A DNA stretch of 64,000 bases, from the NCBI RefSeq assembly GCF_001613065.1, contig NZ_BDBQ01000048.1, positions 62,001 to 126,000 on the forward strand, given 5' to 3'. The stretch comes from Nocardia miyunensis NBRC 108239 (GTDB taxonomy: Bacteria; Actinomycetota; Actinomycetes; Mycobacteriales; Mycobacteriaceae). The position numbers and the translations under genes are program-made. Below, in pieces: positions 35,962 to 43,884 of the stretch (within the stretch, counting starts at the first letter, position 1; every line of letters starts with the position of its first letter). The notes beneath the pieces are model-generated. The model saw nothing but the letters and a program-made list of their open reading frames with translations. It had not been told where the DNA came from and ran no database searches.

Positions 35962-36067
35962 CTTGGGGATTCCTTCCATCGACGAGTGCCCAGCCTTCGA
36001 CCCGAAACGGTCTCCGGCACCGCGCGCGGAGTGCTCTTACACATCGAAGCCCCCGAGCCTGACAAGA

Positions 36068-36088
36068 TACTAGCCTTGCTGTCTCAAA
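36068..36088. promoter_or_regulatory. Class A operator
   Basis: TACTAG-N9-CTCAAA, 107 bp upstream of the SCP2 start. Confidence 0.6.
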
Positions 36089-36189
36089 AATACAACGGAT
36101 TGCCGAATACGCCGATCGGAAGAACGATCTATCGCTCCGAGAATTCGGTAGTATTCCAACATATATGCAGGTAAAGTCGCACATACGAG

Positions 36190-36199
36190 AACGATCGTT
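36190..36199. promoter_or_regulatory. Class B operator AACGATCGTT
   Basis: Perfect copy with a GAG-TTAC flank, 70 bp upstream of the carotenoid oxygenase-type start at 36270. Confidence 0.55.
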
Positions 36200-36269
36200 T
36201 ACTACAGACGAGAGGTTTGATACGTTGAGGGCACGCGCATCGCCGCGCGCGCTCTTTCGAGGAGGACTG

Positions 36270-37766
36270 ATGGGTTACCCACTACCCAAAACCAACGCGC
36301 TCCGAGGCCCCTTCCAGCCGATGCGGTTCGAAGCGACCGTGGACGAGTGCATCGTCAGCGAGGGTGAGATCCCCGAGGATCTCGCCGGTGGCTTCTATCG
36401 CACCGGCCCCGCGTGGAAGCGCCCCACCAAGCAGGGCAACGACGCACTGCTCAGCATGGACGGCATGCTGCAGGGCCTGGTGATCCGCGACGGCCGCGCC
36501 GACTTCCGCAACCGCTGGGTTCGCACCCCCAAGTACCTGCTCGAGGAGCGGTACGGCCGCGGCATGTTCGAATGGACCGACAACGGTTTCGGCGACTGGC
36601 GCGACTCGGCATACGGCGACGTCAAGCGTGACCGCTTCACCGAGGGAGTTCCCCAGGGCACCGCCAACATCAACATCTTCCCCTTCGCAGGCGAGATGGT
36701 CGTGTCCGGCGAGCAGGGCGGTCCGCCCATCGCGATCGACCCGATCACGCTGGAGACCCGCGGCGTCGTGCCCTGGTCGCCGAAGCTCTCGGCCGGCCTG
36801 CACACTCCCGCGGCCTACGGCGCCACCTGTTTCGCCGCACACCCGAAGTGGGACCCCGACACCGGCGTCCTGTACGGCTGGAACTACCGGGACACCGCCC
36901 CGTACGTCACCATGCACTTCGTGCACCCGGACGGCACCGTCGAATCCCGGGACCTGACCGACGCGCCCTACAACACCGTCGCCCACGACGTCTGGCTGAC
37001 CCCCGAGTGGATCGTCATGCCGTTCCAGCCCTTCACGGTCAGCAAAGAGAAGATCACCGAGAAGCAACTGGGCATCTGGGGCTGGGAGACCGAGCTGCCG
37101 ATCGTCATCGCGCTCATCCCCCGGCACGACATCAACGGTGAGGTCCGCTGGATCACCACCGATCTGCCGCCGCAGTACATCATGCACACGATGTCGGCCA
37201 ACGTCGAGAACGGAAAGCTCACCCTCGACGGCCCGATCTTCAACCGGCCGCCGTTCCCGTTCGAGCAGGACTTCGCCGAGGGCGACGACATCGCGCTGTT
37301 CTTCTCCATCGCCAAGAGTTGCCTGGGCCGCTGGACCATCGATCTGGAGACCGGGGCCGCCAAGTCCGAGCAGCTCTCGGACCGGCCCTCGGAGCTGCCG
37401 AAGGTCGACGAGCGGTTCTACGGCAAGGGCTACAGCTGGGGCTGCCAGGTCGGCGGTGTGGTCAAGCGCCAGGGCATGTCGATGAACAGCCTGGTGATGA
37501 CCAACATGAAGACCCTGCAGGAGCAGGTCTACGAGATCCGCACGACCGAGCCCGCCGCGGTCCTCGAGGCGACTTTCGCACCGCGCCACAAGGATTCGCC
37601 GGAAGGCGACGGCTACATCATCGTCCCGGTCTCCTGGTGGGGCGAGCGTCGCGGCGAATTCCAGATCTTCGACACCTACGACATCACCAAGGGCCCGATC
37701 TGCCGGATCGACATCCCGTTCCTGATGGGCTGGACCCCCCACGGCCACTGGATGGACTTCCGCTGA
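36270..37766 (+). CDS. Carotenoid-cleavage-type (RPE65/CCD family) oxygenase
   Basis: A 498-residue seven-bladed-propeller oxygenase. The four iron-binding histidines are all in place: His191 (AAHPKWDP), His239 (AHDVWLT), His306 (MHTMSAN) and His491 (PHGHW). GAGGAGG lies just before the ATG at 36270. The family cleaves carbon-carbon double bonds of carotenoids, apocarotenoids, stilbenes and phenylpropenes with molecular oxygen, giving aldehydes or ketones. With P450, SCP2 and aldehyde dehydrogenase genes adjacent, cleavage of a polyene or isoprenoid is the best guess. The substrate cannot be read from sequence. Confidence 0.92.
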   Translation: MGYPLPKTNALRGPFQPMRFEATVDECIVSEGEIPEDLAGGFYRTGPAWKRPTKQGNDALLSMDGMLQGLVIRDGRADFRNRWVRTPKYLLEERYGRGMFEWTDNGFGDWRDSAYGDVKRDRFTEGVPQGTANINIFPFAGEMVVSGEQGGPPIAIDPITLETRGVVPWSPKLSAGLHTPAAYGATCFAAHPKWDPDTGVLYGWNYRDTAPYVTMHFVHPDGTVESRDLTDAPYNTVAHDVWLTPEWIVMPFQPFTVSKEKITEKQLGIWGWETELPIVIALIPRHDINGEVRWITTDLPPQYIMHTMSANVENGKLTLDGPIFNRPPFPFEQDFAEGDDIALFFSIAKSCLGRWTIDLETGAAKSEQLSDRPSELPKVDERFYGKGYSWGCQVGGVVKRQGMSMNSLVMTNMKTLQEQVYEIRTTEPAAVLEATFAPRHKDSPEGDGYIIVPVSWWGERRGEFQIFDTYDITKGPICRIDIPFLMGWTPHGHWMDFR

Positions 37767-37790
37767 TCGCGCGCATCACGCCGCACATCT

Positions 37791-37838
37791 GAAGACGACT
37801 CCGCCCCGGCCGCACCAGGCCGGGGTGGAGTCGTCTTC
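37791..37838. terminator. Convergent terminator, repeat of the one at 40755
   Basis: Twenty-one-base arms with one wobble pair and loop GCACCA. The arms share GACGACTCCGC and CCGGCC with the hairpin at 40755-40804, whose loop is the reverse complement TGGTGC. Confidence 0.75.
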
Positions 37839-38010
37839 GCCTACGGATGGCGGGATGTCGTGCGCTACCGTCTCATTCCCGCACTGATCAGCGGAATACG
37901 TTCGAGCCCAACGAAACCCGGCGACGAGCCGAGGATCGGGCTCGACCCGGCACGTCCACCGCACCGGAGGCCGCATCCGCGGCCGAACCGCCGAGCCCGG
38001 CCCGGACCGA

Positions 38011-38643
38011 TCAGTGACCTACCTGGTGCCGATGCAGGACGCCGTCGAGGAAGCTCAGGAGAGACTCGCTGTACAGCTGGACCGTGTCGAGTTCGTTCTG
38101 CTCCAGAGCCTTGGCAAGCCAGGGCAGCAACCCCTCGGCGGCGCCCGGGAAAATCGGCTCGTCAGGCGGCTGAGGGCGCATGGCCTCCCGCAGTGCCGCC
38201 CCCATGGAGATCGTCTCGATGCCATCGAGAATCTGGATGATGAGGGGCACCGGGACCCCCGCCGTGGCCAGGACCTCGACGCCCTCGTCGTACCGCTGGC
38301 CGACATGGACGCGCGGCGGGAACATCAGAAGTACCGGCGCGGCATTGCGGTGCCGGAGGACGGCGGTGCGCAGGTTGAGACTGTTCTCGAGGACCCAGGC
38401 ACGCCAGTCCCGCGGGTCCTGCGGCCGCGGCGGGCGCACCGCCTCGTCGAGGATGAGTTGGGCCACCAGGGAAAGAATCTCGTTCCGGTCGGCGAAGTGG
38501 TGGTACAGCGCAGGCGTCGTCACGCCCATCCGCGCGGCCAGCCGGGGCAGCGTGAAGGAGTCGAGCCCCTCCTCGTCGATGATCTCCAGTGCCGTGCGGC
38601 CCACGCCTTCCCGGGTGACGAGCGGCTTCCTCGGTCGTCCCAA
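38011..38643 (-). CDS. TetR-family regulator with TetR-class C-terminal domain
   Basis: A 210-residue protein with DNA-binding domain LDSFTLPRLAARMGVTTPAL followed by YHHFADRNEIL. The C-terminal domain has HRNAAPVLL and ILDGIETISMGAAL in the style of the TetR_C-type (tetracycline-repressor-like) domain, which differs from the other TetR proteins here. AGGAGG lies four bases before the TTG at 38643, which supports that unusual start. It is divergent from the membrane protein operon at 38801, and the gap contains a perfect 21-bp palindrome. Confidence 0.87.
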   Translation of the reverse strand: MGRPRKPLVTREGVGRTALEIIDEEGLDSFTLPRLAARMGVTTPALYHHFADRNEILSLVAQLILDEAVRPPRPQDPRDWRAWVLENSLNLRTAVLRHRNAAPVLLMFPPRVHVGQRYDEGVEVLATAGVPVPLIIQILDGIETISMGAALREAMRPQPPDEPIFPGAAEGLLPWLAKALEQNELDTVQLYSESLLSFLDGVLHRHQVGH

Positions 38644-38749
38644 CAGTCCTCCTGCTCTAGAGGCTCAGCGTATGCGCCCGCACAGCCGGTCGGCCACATC
38701 ACTACGCGCAAACCAGTGACGCGGGCCACATTCGGGAGCTATATTGCAT

Positions 38750-38770
38750 AAACTTAAATGATTTAAGTTT
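38750..38770. promoter_or_regulatory. Perfect 21-bp operator palindrome
   Basis: Ten-base arms AAACTTAAAT and ATTTAAGTTT surround one G, in the divergent gap between the TetR (38643) and the membrane protein operon (38801). It is very AT-rich, so probably the promoter core and operator together. Confidence 0.75.
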
Positions 38771-38800
38771 CTCGATCCGACTCTCCGTCCGGAGGCCAGA

Positions 38801-39547
38801 ATGAACAAGAAAGCGCAGATGATCTGCGTATGGTGTGGTCCGTTGTGTGGGTTGCTGTTCGCGATCGGCGCGGTGTTCCTCGGTCGATTCATCCCGCCAC
38901 TCGTCGCTCCCAGCGACGGTGCGCTGGTGGTCGCACGCAAGTGGGCCGAGCACACCGGCGAGATCCGAGTCGGGGCGATGATCTGCGTGATCAGCATGTC
39001 GCTGATCACCCCGTGGGGCGCTGTCATCGCCGCACAGTTCCGCCGGCTCGAAGGACGATTCCCGGTGCTGAGCTACGTGCAGGTCATCTGCGTGGCGGTC
39101 GGCACGACGGTCGTTGTCCTGATGAGCATGTTCTGGGCCGTCGCGGCCTTCCGTCCGACGTCCTACTCCCCCGAGACGGTGATGATGCTCAACGACATCG
39201 CCTACTACCTGTTCCTGTTCACCTGGACCCCGTTCGTGATCTGGGCCCTGGCGGTCGCCCTCGCGGTGTTCACCGACACCGGCGAAGGACCGGTCTACCC
39301 GCGCTACGTCGGCTACATCTCGCTGTGGACCGGACTGCTGTTCTGCGGGGCGGCGGGAATGGAGTACTTCAAGACCGGGCCGTTCGCCTGGAACGGGGTC
39401 ATGGCGCTCTATGTCCCAGTCGTCGTGTTCTTCATCTGGTTGGCCGTACTCACCGTCGAGACCATCAAGAACCTCAACCGGGGCAATTTCCACGACCCCG
39501 CCGAGATGGACGGCACACCGACCTTCGCCCACCTTCAGGAGGCCTGA
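38801..39547 (+). CDS. PFAWNG-type polytopic membrane protein
   Basis: A 248-residue protein with about six spans, paralogue of 11237-12040 and 52534-53286. It carries the family landmarks FIPPLVAPSDG, RRLEGRF, FWAVAAFRP, LNDIAYY, PRYVGY and FKTGPFAWNG. The function is not recognised. It begins an operon: the AveC-like gene follows after two bases, so the two membrane proteins are probably made in equal amounts and may form a complex. It is controlled by the divergent TetR through the palindrome at 38750. Confidence 0.82.
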   Translation: MNKKAQMICVWCGPLCGLLFAIGAVFLGRFIPPLVAPSDGALVVARKWAEHTGEIRVGAMICVISMSLITPWGAVIAAQFRRLEGRFPVLSYVQVICVAVGTTVVVLMSMFWAVAAFRPTSYSPETVMMLNDIAYYLFLFTWTPFVIWALAVALAVFTDTGEGPVYPRYVGYISLWTGLLFCGAAGMEYFKTGPFAWNGVMALYVPVVVFFIWLAVLTVETIKNLNRGNFHDPAEMDGTPTFAHLQEA

Positions 39548-39549
39548 CC

Positions 39550-40710
39550 ATGGCGACCGGTACTACCAACACGGCGACGACCGGCATGATCACCGAGCCG
39601 GACGGCAACGACAAGACGCCCGCTGTCAAGATCTGGGCCGGCATCGGGACGGCATTCCTCCTGCTGAACACCTACATCATCGTCAAGTGGCTGACCGGGC
39701 CGCACTTCGAACGCGTGCCACAGGGCCCGTCGGATCCGCCGGCCTGGATGAAGGTCGAGCTCACCCTCTGGCAGACCCTGTCCATCCCCGCTGCGCTGGC
39801 GATGGTGTACTTCCTGGTCATCCGGCCCTGGCGCCGCGAGCGCAACGTGGGGATCGACGGGCTGTTCGTGCTCGCGGGGTTCACGCTGTTCGTGCAGGAT
39901 GTCTGGTCGTCGGCCGGCAACCACTGGTTCGTCTACAACACCTACATGTTCAACATGGGCTCGTGGGCCAACGACGTACCGTGGTTCAACGCATTCGGCC
40001 AGCCCGGCGCGATGACCTCCGAACCCCTGCTCTTCACGCCCGCCGCCTACACCTACATCATGGCGGCAGGCGCCGCCTTCGGTTGCTGGACGATGAAGCG
40101 TCTGAAGGCGCGCCGGCCGAAGACGACGTCCTTCCAGATCGTGGCGTTCGGCTTCGCGGTGATGTGCCTGTTCGATGTGTTCATCGAGGGAATCATCTGG
40201 CTCCCGCTGGGCGTCTTCGAATACCCGGGCGGCCACTGGGGCATCTTCCCGAACAGCTACCACAAGTTCCCGCTCAACGAGATGGTCACCATCGGCGCGG
40301 TCTTCACCGCGATGGCCTCCCTGAAGTACTTCCGCGACGACCGCGGTCTCACGGTCGTCGAGCGCGGAGTACAGAAGCTGGGCCTGACCCCGGGCCGGTC
40401 CGTCGCGCTGCGCGCCCTGGCGGTGATCGGCTTCGTGCAGATCGCGATGCTGCTGTTCTACAACGTGCCCAATACCGCGGTCGGCTTCAACTCCACCGAA
40501 TGGCCGAGGGACCTGCAGCAACGCTCGTATTTCACCAACAATATCTGCGGTGCGGGCACTACCCGGGCCTGCCCGGGCGGCAGCAATCCGCAGATCACGA
40601 AGAACTCGGTCTGGCCCGCTCCCGATGGCGCCGTCGTCGTGCCGAGCGGCGGCCATCCGCTGCCTAAGAACGTGCCATTCCGGCGCGGGACATCCAGCGG
40701 CACAAGGTAA
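39550..40710 (+). CDS. AveC-like (spirocyclase AveC family) membrane protein
   Basis: A 386-residue polytopic protein with about seven spans and a polar tail. I assign it to the AveC-like family from its overall pattern; AveC itself is a membrane spirocyclase of avermectin synthesis. Three paralogues occur here (also 48645 and 59844). They share QD/QE followed by a Y-x-T and GSW loop, an in-membrane D-x3-E (DVFIEG), HKFPLNE (H-x-x-P-x-x-E), FRDDRG with a following ERG, and a C-terminal CG-x-G and Cys loop (CGAGTTRACPG). The acidic residues and His suggest acid-base chemistry on a lipid-like substrate. The pathway role is inferred. Confidence 0.75.
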   Translation: MATGTTNTATTGMITEPDGNDKTPAVKIWAGIGTAFLLLNTYIIVKWLTGPHFERVPQGPSDPPAWMKVELTLWQTLSIPAALAMVYFLVIRPWRRERNVGIDGLFVLAGFTLFVQDVWSSAGNHWFVYNTYMFNMGSWANDVPWFNAFGQPGAMTSEPLLFTPAAYTYIMAAGAAFGCWTMKRLKARRPKTTSFQIVAFGFAVMCLFDVFIEGIIWLPLGVFEYPGGHWGIFPNSYHKFPLNEMVTIGAVFTAMASLKYFRDDRGLTVVERGVQKLGLTPGRSVALRALAVIGFVQIAMLLFYNVPNTAVGFNSTEWPRDLQQRSYFTNNICGAGTTRACPGGSNPQITKNSVWPAPDGAVVVPSGGHPLPKNVPFRRGTSSGTR

Positions 40711-40754
40711 TCGCGGGTGGGCGGCCGCCATCGATCACCCGCCCCGCCGCATAT

Positions 40755-40804
40755 CGCGGACGACTCCGCTCCGGCCTGGTGCGGCCGGGGCGGAGTCGTC
40801 CGCG
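40755..40804. terminator. Convergent terminator, repeat of the one at 37791
   Basis: Twenty-two-base arms with one wobble pair flank the loop TGGTGC, between the AveC-like stop at 40710 and the dehydrogenase stop at 40874. Confidence 0.75.
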
Positions 40805-40873
40805 ATGCCTGCCCGGTTCCGTTATCGATGCGGATGCCGTTCCGAGCGCACACCGGGCGGGTGGAGGGCCGAG

Positions 40874-42013
40874 CTACCGCAGCCCCAGTGACCCGCTGAT
40901 GATTTCGCGCTGAATCTCGTTGGTGCCGGCATAGATCGGCAGTACCAGCGCATGACGGACATGGCTTTCCATGTCGTATTCGGTGGCGTATCCGTAGCCG
41001 CCCATCATCTGCATGCCGTCCAGTGCGATGCGCTTGGCGAGCTCGGAGGTCTTGACTTTCGCCATGGAGGTCATGCGGGTGGTCACCGGGTCGGGTCCCT
41101 GCTCGAGGCGGCGGGCCACCTCATAGGTCAGCAGCCGGGCGCATTCGAGTTCGGTGGCCAGATCGGCGATCCGGTGCCGCAACGCCTGGAATGTGCCGAT
41201 CGATTTACCGAACTGCTTGCGCTCCTTGACATACGCGATGGTGTCGTCGAGGGCGCGTTGCCCGATACCCAGACCGACGGCCGCGCCCAGCAAACGCTCG
41301 CCGTCCAAGCCCGCCATGATCTGCGGGAATCCCCGCCCCGGCTCGCCGACGATGCTGTCCTCGGGCACGAAGCAGTCGGTGAAGAAGACATCGTTGACCT
41401 CGCGCCCGCCCAGCGTGGAGATGCGGCGCGTCTCGATGCCCGGCGACTCGCGTGGCACCTCGAAGATCGTCAGACCGTTGTGCGGCTTGCCTTCTCTGCT
41501 GGTGCGGGCCACGAGCAGAATGTTCGACGCCCGATGCGCGAAGGAGCACCAGGTCTTCTGTCCGTTGAGCACGTAGCCGTCGCTGACCTTCGTGGCCGCG
41601 CAACTGATCGCGGCGACGTCGGATCCCGCGCCCGGTTCGGAGATCGAGATGGACATCACCTCGCCGCCCGCGATGGCCGCCAGCGCGCGGGCCTTCTGGT
41701 CCTCGGATCCGAAACGCTTGTAGCAGCCGGCCACAGTGGTGGTCGAGCCCAGGGCCTTGACCGGCGCCAGCCCGCGCCACAGCTCTTCGAACAGGATGGT
41801 CTGCTCGACGTAGGTGCCGCCGGACCCGCCGTACTCCTCGGGGATCGCCACGCCGAGCCAGCCGAGCTGAGCCAGCTTGCGATACAGCGTGGTCGACTGG
41901 GCTTCTTCGTCGGGATCGAGCAATGCCTCGCGCTGCTCCCGGGTGCCGCATTCACGTCCGCAGAAGTCGCGGATAGCGTCGCGGAAATCGCGCTGTTCTT
42001 CCGTCAGATTCAT
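40874..42013 (-). CDS. Acyl-CoA dehydrogenase
   Basis: A 379-residue protein with SISISEPGAGSD, NGQKTWCS, KERKQFGKSIGTFQ, MGGYGYATEYDME and the end YAGTNEIQREI. The Glu in LDGERLLG sits where isovaleryl-CoA-type dehydrogenases carry the catalytic base, suggesting branched substrates. The ATG at 42013 overlaps the stop of the upstream dehydrogenase as ATGA. It is a close paralogue of the enzyme at 46730-47890 (shared FCGRECGTREQ or FCRRECGTREQ near the N-terminus). It ends the unit that begins at the broken synthetase. Confidence 0.92.
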   Translation of the reverse strand: MNLTEEQRDFRDAIRDFCGRECGTREQREALLDPDEEAQSTTLYRKLAQLGWLGVAIPEEYGGSGGTYVEQTILFEELWRGLAPVKALGSTTTVAGCYKRFGSEDQKARALAAIAGGEVMSISISEPGAGSDVAAISCAATKVSDGYVLNGQKTWCSFAHRASNILLVARTSREGKPHNGLTIFEVPRESPGIETRRISTLGGREVNDVFFTDCFVPEDSIVGEPGRGFPQIMAGLDGERLLGAAVGLGIGQRALDDTIAYVKERKQFGKSIGTFQALRHRIADLATELECARLLTYEVARRLEQGPDPVTTRMTSMAKVKTSELAKRIALDGMQMMGGYGYATEYDMESHVRHALVLPIYAGTNEIQREIISGSLGLR

Positions 42014-43173
42014 GCCTGGCTGAACTTTCTGTGCGGAAACAGCCCGGCCGCCACGCCGTTGCGCAGCACGGCCGGTGCACCGCCGGCGACGACGTTGGTC
42101 ACGCAGTCGCGGTGGATACGCTGAATCGCGAAGTCGGTGGTCGGCCCGTAGCCGCCGTGGAGTTCCATGGCCTTGAGGCTGATCTGGGGGCCGATGGTCG
42201 CCCCGAAGAGTTTGGCCTGCGTCACCTCGGCCAGGCGGGGGAATCTCCCGTCGATCGCCGTGGCCGCCGCCCGGTAGGCCAGCAGCCGCAGCGCCTCGAT
42301 CTGCACCCACATGTCGGCCATGCTGTGGTAAACCGACTGGAAGTCGATGATCGGCTTGCCGAAAGCCTCGCGGCGCTGCGTGTAAGCCGACGCCTCGTCG
42401 TAGGCGGCCTGGCTGAAGCCCAGCCAGAACCCGCAGTTGTGCAGTCGCTCCAGGTTGAACGCGGTCATCAGCCGGGCGAACTGCCCCGGTCCGACGATGA
42501 CGTTCTCGGCGGGGACCCGCACGTCGGTGAGGACCATGTCACCGTGGTGGATACCGCGGTCGCCGATGTACACGGGACCACGCCGGATCTCCACACCCGG
42601 CATGGAGGTTTCCACGACCACCGCGCCGATGCCCTTGGCGCCGGGTATGTCGTCGAAGCGCACGAAGGTGGCGTTGAGGTCGTTGACGTTGGATCCCGTC
42701 ACAAAGCTTTTGTAGCCGTTGAGGATGTAGGAATCGCCGTCACGTACGGCGGTGGTGCTCAGGTGGGTCAGCGCCGATCCGGCATCGGGTTCGGTCAGGG
42801 CGATGTTGCAGCCCCGTTTGCCCGCGACGATGTCGTGGAGGTACTTGTCTTTCACCGCGTCGTCCCCGAGCAGGAACATGGACGGTCCGGGGCCGCTGGT
42901 ACAGAACACCGGCTCGGGAGGCAGCCAGGACTGGCTGTAGCGGAACAGCGCCTCGACGACGATCAGGTACTCCATCGCGCCGCCGCCCTGCCCGCCGAAC
43001 TCGGTGGGCATGCAGACACCGAAAAGGCCCGCGGCTCCGAGGCGTTGGAAGATCTCGGCGTAGGGGGCGTCATCGCTTTCGTCCCACTGCCGCACCTCTT
43101 CGGCCAGTGAGCGGCCCACTGCTTCGGCGCGTTGTTGGAGGTCTTGCTGGGCGGGTGTGAGTGTGAAGTCCAT
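42010..43173 (-). CDS. Acyl-CoA dehydrogenase
   Basis: A 387-residue dehydrogenase with NIALTEPDAGSALTH, LNGYKSFVTGSN, TQRREAFGKPIIDFQ and MELHGGYGPTTDF. The C-terminus reads VAGGAPAVLRNG in place of the common GTxE segment, while FNLERL keeps a Glu in the middle helix. It is coupled to the downstream dehydrogenase by a 4-bp overlap, so the two subunits probably assemble as a heteromer. It starts directly at the end of the acyl-CoA synthetase pseudogene, whose promoter it may now use. Confidence 0.9.
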   Translation of the reverse strand: MDFTLTPAQQDLQQRAEAVGRSLAEEVRQWDESDDAPYAEIFQRLGAAGLFGVCMPTEFGGQGGGAMEYLIVVEALFRYSQSWLPPEPVFCTSGPGPSMFLLGDDAVKDKYLHDIVAGKRGCNIALTEPDAGSALTHLSTTAVRDGDSYILNGYKSFVTGSNVNDLNATFVRFDDIPGAKGIGAVVVETSMPGVEIRRGPVYIGDRGIHHGDMVLTDVRVPAENVIVGPGQFARLMTAFNLERLHNCGFWLGFSQAAYDEASAYTQRREAFGKPIIDFQSVYHSMADMWVQIEALRLLAYRAAATAIDGRFPRLAEVTQAKLFGATIGPQISLKAMELHGGYGPTTDFAIQRIHRDCVTNVVAGGAPAVLRNGVAAGLFPHRKFSQA

Positions 43174-43511
43174 TTAGCGACGTTCCTCCTCTGTGACGCT
43201 CGGCGGCATCGCCTCGAAGTCCCCGGTGTCGGGGGCGATGGCCGCCGCGCGCAGCTTGTGTCTCAGCACGCGGCCGACCCCGGTGCGGGGCAGCGCGTCC
43301 ATGAACTCGATATGACGGGGATTGGCGAACAGGGCAGATCGGTCCGCAAGTAGTCGAACAGCTCGCGGAGCCGGATCGACTGTTGCCCGACAATGCATGC
43401 CTTCATGTCGTCCGCACCCAACTCGGAGGGCACCGCGTGCACGGCGGACTCCACGGTGAGCAATGCCGTCCGGCCGGCTGACGGGAGCGCGAATGGTCGT
43501 TCACTCAGCAC
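43174..43511 (-). pseudogene. Truncated, frameshifted acyl-CoA synthetase remnant
   Basis: Only the C-terminal part of an acyl-CoA synthetase is left. ESAVHAVPSELGADDMKACI plus LRELFDYLRTDLP is read in one frame. FANPRHIEFMDALPRTGVGR followed by VLRHKLR is read in another. The intact relative at 55599-57212 has VAVHGVPAETTEDEIKACIV, LFEFFRTELPYFAIPRYIEI and VMKHQLR in one frame. A single-base loss near 43338 explains the shift, and the first 400 or so residues are missing. Class C palindromes upstream (43544-43568) remain intact, so this is a recent decay of a regulated gene. Confidence 0.82.
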
Positions 43512-43543
43512 ATGACGACTGTAACAGAGATATCTGTCGCCGA

Positions 43544-43568
43544 GCAGACATATGTCTGCATTCAGACA
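43544..43568. promoter_or_regulatory. Class C operator cluster
   Basis: Two overlapping symmetries are present: a perfect 16-bp GCAGACAT/ATGTCTGC palindrome (43544-43559) and TGTCTG-N4-CAGACA (43553-43568). A nearby AGATATCT at 43528 mirrors the CAGATATATCTG next to the class C site at 59135. Confidence 0.65.
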
Positions 43569-43748
43569 AGTAGCCAAGTGGCGTCCGGTAACATAGACGA
43601 GTCATCTCAGAAATTAATCATCGACCGGACCGACCCCCTCCGCGGGTCCGCAGGGGCAGCGCTGGAGGGCCGCCGCTCGATGGCGTGACCAGGGGCCACC
43701 GCCGGTCGCGTCGATGCGAGGTTGACCGCGATTACCGAAAACAGGAAT

Positions 43749-43769
43749 ATGTAGAGACTGTCTCCACTA
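43749..43769. promoter_or_regulatory. Class D operator, imperfect copy
   Basis: ATGTAGAGAC-T-GTCTCCACTA. It has the same left arm as the perfect palindrome at 49874-49894 and lies about 115 bp upstream of the NorD-like start. Confidence 0.6.
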
Positions 43770-43884
43770 TCTCAGTGGAGGCGGGGCGTCGCCCGCGCCC
43801 AGCCCCATTGGGTGGGCTCGGCTGGATCCGGTTCGTGGAGCGCCGTCACAAGGCAAGCGGCCCTGTCGATTTGGAGCATGTCGG

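Larger units (their letters stand above)
35962..36269. other. 308-bp divergent promoter region
   Basis: This region separates the SCP2 gene from the carotenoid oxygenase-type gene. It holds one class A site (36068) on the SCP2 side and one class B site (36190) on the oxygenase side, plus a partial class B core near 36123. No gene is visible. Confidence 0.6.
43512..43884. other. 373-bp intergenic region with class C and class D sites
   Basis: No gene is visible. It contains AGATATCT at 43528, the class C cluster at 43544-43568 facing the synthetase remnant, and the class D site at 43749 facing the NorD-like gene. A weak class A-like segment lies near 43591. Confidence 0.55.

Noticed and set aside
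43591..43611. A fifteenth class A-like site (ACATAG-N9-CTCAGA)
   Set aside because: Too many mismatches in both arms to count without a statistical scan.
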